Origin: JBDTRY01 sp039931435
Lineage (GTDB): Bacteria > Acidobacteriota > Thermoanaerobaculia > Gp7-AA8
DNA: 8,347 nucleotides
Assembly: GCA_039931435.1 (NCBI GenBank)
Contig: JBDTRY010000175.1
Span: forward strand, 1-8,347
Reading direction: 5' to 3'
In this document: piece by piece, positions 6,801 to 8,347 of the stretch
Numbering within the stretch: the stretch's first letter is position 1
How the letters are laid out: every line of letters begins with the position of its first letter
The notes under the pieces: generated by a model
What the model was told of the DNA's origin: nothing
Seen by the model: only the letters and a program-made list of their open reading frames with translations
Database searches by the model: none
Position numbers and translations under genes: made by a program

Positions 6801-6976
6801 CAGCGCTCCACAACCCGGGCCAGGAGGGATTTGTCATCAAACCCAGGCGAATAATCTCTTCACCCTTCGCGAGCCGCAAGGAGGTCCTGGACTGCAGGCC
6901 ACGAACCGCGGAACTAAAGTAAACTACCCACAAACGTTTCGCAGCGAGTGAACCTGCGCGTCAGGATGGCGGGGCC

Positions 6977-7963
6977 ATGGAATACCGCACACTCGGCAAG
7001 ACCGGAATTCGGGTAAGCGACATCGGCTTCGGCGGCTGGGCCATCGGTGGATCGATGGACGTTGCCGGCTTTCCGGTTGGCTGGTCGAACACCAGTGACG
7101 AAGAATCGCTCGCTGCAATCCGCCGCGCCCGCGAGCTTGGAGTGAATTTCTTCGACACCGCGGACATCTACGGCAACGGACGCAGTGAATCGCTCCTCGG
7201 GCTTGTCCTCTCCCGGCATCGCAATGATGTGGTCATCGCCACGAAAGTAGGCAACGTCCGCACATCCAGCGGCGAGCACAAAAAAGACTTCTCGAAACAG
7301 CACATTTTTTACGCCATCGACGGCTCGTTGCGACGGCTGCGTACGGACTACGTGGACCTCTACCAGATTCACAATCCCACCATCGCCGAGCTGCAGCGTG
7401 AGGAGATCCAGGAAGCGATGGAGATGCTTCAGTCACTCGGCAAGATCCGCTTCTGGGGCGTCTCGATCTCCCTTCCTCAGGATGGCATGGAAATCGTGCG
7501 GCGGAAGTGGGGATATACCTTGCAGGTCCTTTACAACATACTCAATCAAGCCCCGGCCCTGGAGTTGTTTCCGCAGGCGCTGGAGCAGGGTTACGGAGTC
7601 ATCGCCAGGGTGCCGCTGGCCTCGGGGCTGCTCACTGGAAAATATCGCGCGGACAGTTCATTTCCTGTGAACGACGTCCGGCAGAATTTCCTCACTACCC
7701 GGCGTCTTCAGGAAGCCACAGAGAAAATCGACGAGGCCCGAGGAATCGTCGGAGGAGCGACGAAGTCCCTGTCCGAAGCGGCACTGCGTTTCGTCCTGTC
7801 CGATCAGGCCATATCCACCGTGATTCCGGGTGCAAAAAACGTTCACCAGGTCGAAGCGAACGCTGCTGCCTCCGGCCTGACGTTGCCCGAAGACGTCCTG
7901 GACAAACTGCGCGACCGTCTCGGGGGCTTCAATTTCTACCTGCGTCATTCGATCAGGGTCTGA
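6977..7963 (+). CDS. Aldo/keto reductase
   Basis: A 328-residue NAD(P)H-dependent oxidoreductase of the aldo/keto reductase superfamily, a soluble (beta/alpha)8 barrel. It starts with the typical YRTLGKTGIRVSDIGFGGWAIGG. The catalytic tetrad is complete: D60 and Y65 in FFDTADIYG, K90 in IATKVG, and H132 in YQIHNP. SLRRLRTDYVDLYQIH (117-132) is a family hallmark, and VIPGAKNVHQVEANAAA near the C-terminus is the cofactor-phosphate binding region, suggesting NADPH preference. The ATG at 6977 has AGGA ten bases upstream (6963-6966). The gene stands alone, 438 bp after serA and separated from it by a palindromic repeat, and converges on the PDZ gene. The substrate cannot be told from the sequence; related proteins reduce various aldehydes and ketones. 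Confidence 0.92.
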   Translation: MEYRTLGKTGIRVSDIGFGGWAIGGSMDVAGFPVGWSNTSDEESLAAIRRARELGVNFFDTADIYGNGRSESLLGLVLSRHRNDVVIATKVGNVRTSSGEHKKDFSKQHIFYAIDGSLRRLRTDYVDLYQIHNPTIAELQREEIQEAMEMLQSLGKIRFWGVSISLPQDGMEIVRRKWGYTLQVLYNILNQAPALELFPQALEQGYGVIARVPLASGLLTGKYRADSSFPVNDVRQNFLTTRRLQEATEKIDEARGIVGGATKSLSEAALRFVLSDQAISTVIPGAKNVHQVEANAAASGLTLPEDVLDKLRDRLGGFNFYLRHSIRV

Positions 7964-7972
7964 GCCCCGATC
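7951..7972. terminator. Candidate hairpin between the convergent genes
   Basis: GATCAGGG (7951-7958) and CCCCGATC (7965-7972) form an 8-bp stem around a 6-nt loop. On the plus strand one A-C mismatch interrupts it. On the minus strand that position becomes a G-U wobble, so the stem is fully paired in the transcript of the PDZ gene, 22 nt past its stop. It straddles the stop codon of the aldo/keto reductase gene. There is no T-tract after it on either strand, so its role as a terminator is uncertain. Confidence 0.35.
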
Positions 7973-7994
7973 TGGCTGGATGAAGCATTTACAA

Positions 7995-8347
7995 TTATTT
8001 CTGGACTAATTTTGGTTTTTGCATAGAAGAGCGTCTAGCTACCTCATACATTGTCCGCCAAGCGCCCAGCCTTGCGGGTGGAAATCGTTCCAACAGAATG
8101 AGGATCTCTAAATGCTTAGCCCCCCGAACGACCGACATCCGGAGTAGGTTGCCTGGAACGAGGCCCAGTGTGAAATCGATAAAAGCGAGATCGTTCTTGA
8201 ATGCCACGGTTTTCCCGTCGATGGCGATGACTTCGTCCCATACCCGGAGCCCTGCCTTGGCTGCCGGTCCATCTGGCGCCAGTTTCTCGACATGCAGGAA
8301 TTGCGTTCCTGAGGGCGTCGACTCCAGGACCAACCCCGCTCCTAGCC
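7995..8347 (-). CDS. PDZ-domain protein, 3' end only (5' end outside the window)
   Basis: The C-terminal 116 residues or so of a protein that continues past the right edge. The frame is open to the window end. The segment reading LGAGLVLES is the start of a PDZ domain (the carboxylate-binding loop), so a TTG at 8333 inside it is not the true start. The domain continues with VEKLAPDGPAAKAGLRVWDEVIAIDGKTV and ends near LVPGNLLRMSVVRG; PDZ domains of this type bind C-terminal peptides or sense misfolded substrates. A basic tail of about 30 residues (ending QKPKLVQK) follows. In Acidobacteria such a domain often sits behind an aspartyl-protease or S1C/S41 protease domain, but none is visible here. 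The 3' end is much AT-richer than its surroundings (40 of 60 bases in 7981-8040 are A or T). Confidence 0.8.
   Translation of the reverse strand, partial: LGAGLVLESTPSGTQFLHVEKLAPDGPAAKAGLRVWDEVIAIDGKTVAFKNDLAFIDFTLGLVPGNLLRMSVVRGAKHLEILILLERFPPARLGAWRTMYEVARRSSMQKPKLVQK

Larger units (their letters stand above)
6539..6976. other. 438-bp intergenic stretch between serA and the aldo/keto reductase gene
   Basis: I find no convincing gene here: the open frames across it have no recognisable product and run through palindromic sequence. From left to right it holds two small hairpins just after serA (CCCG-CTAT-CGGG at 6544-6555 and a stronger one at 6571-6586), a short GCGCAG-GCGCAG repeat near 6645, the large palindrome at 6688-6800, and then an AT-richer part around 6911-6936 (ACTAAAGTAAACTAC) where a promoter for the downstream gene might lie. 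I could not match a -35/-10 pair with normal spacing. Confidence 0.6.

Noticed and set aside
6555..6951. Short frames of 91-99 codons across the intergenic region
   Set aside because: They run through the palindromic repeat, and their translations have no recognisable domain and no good ribosome binding site.
7921..7970. Possible long-range stem CGGGGGCT with AGCCCCGA around the end of the aldo/keto reductase gene
   Set aside because: It needs a bulge and a loop of more than 30 bases; the local hairpin at 7951-7972 uses the same right arm and is more plausible.
8331..8333. TTG as start of a 112-residue PDZ protein
   Set aside because: The codons before it continue the PDZ domain start (LGAG) and the frame stays open to the window edge, so the gene begins outside.

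Overview
The window looks like a piece of an Acidobacteriota chromosome, or of a close relative. By eye it is GC-rich. It carries a secreted protein with the VWFA-related domain typical of Acidobacteria, and a palindromic GTCATCCTGA...TCAGGATGAC intergenic element of a kind common in that phylum. The assignment is inference from gene content; no rRNA or other phylogenetic marker is present.

Layout. Positions 1-1821 (minus strand) hold a complete gene for an exported von Willebrand factor A protein. A 155-bp divergent intergenic region (1822-1976) contains a perfect 10-bp inverted repeat and a possible 12-codon leader ORF. From 1977 to 6538 five plus-strand genes run head to tail, and each junction is a 4-bp ATGA stop/start overlap: mobB (molybdopterin-guanine dinucleotide protein B), a Gph-type HAD phosphatase, a phosphoserine phosphatase resembling the eukaryotic enzyme, a class V aminotransferase, and a long-form D-3-phosphoglycerate dehydrogenase (serA). 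A 438-bp non-coding stretch (6539-6976) follows, with a GC hairpin close after serA and a 113-bp REP/MITE-like palindrome. A monocistronic aldo/keto reductase (6977-7963) comes next. It converges on the 3' end of a PDZ-domain gene (minus strand, 7995-8347) that runs off the right edge.

How the genes fit together. The last three operon genes encode a plausible full phosphorylated serine pathway: SerA oxidises 3-phosphoglycerate, the class V aminotransferase would serve as the phosphoserine aminotransferase in place of classical SerC, and the PSPH-like phosphatase releases serine. They lie in reverse order to the pathway. The Gph-like phosphatase and the resemblance of the aminotransferase to the alanine/serine-glyoxylate group also allow a link to 2-phosphoglycolate and glyoxylate salvage. 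MobB has no obvious link to serine.

I see no CRISPR array, RNA gene, transposase or phage gene. This is mostly ordinary housekeeping sequence. The points of interest are the tightly coupled serine operon with two non-classical enzymes, the regulatory-looking palindrome and leader ORF at its head, and the palindromic repeat behind it.
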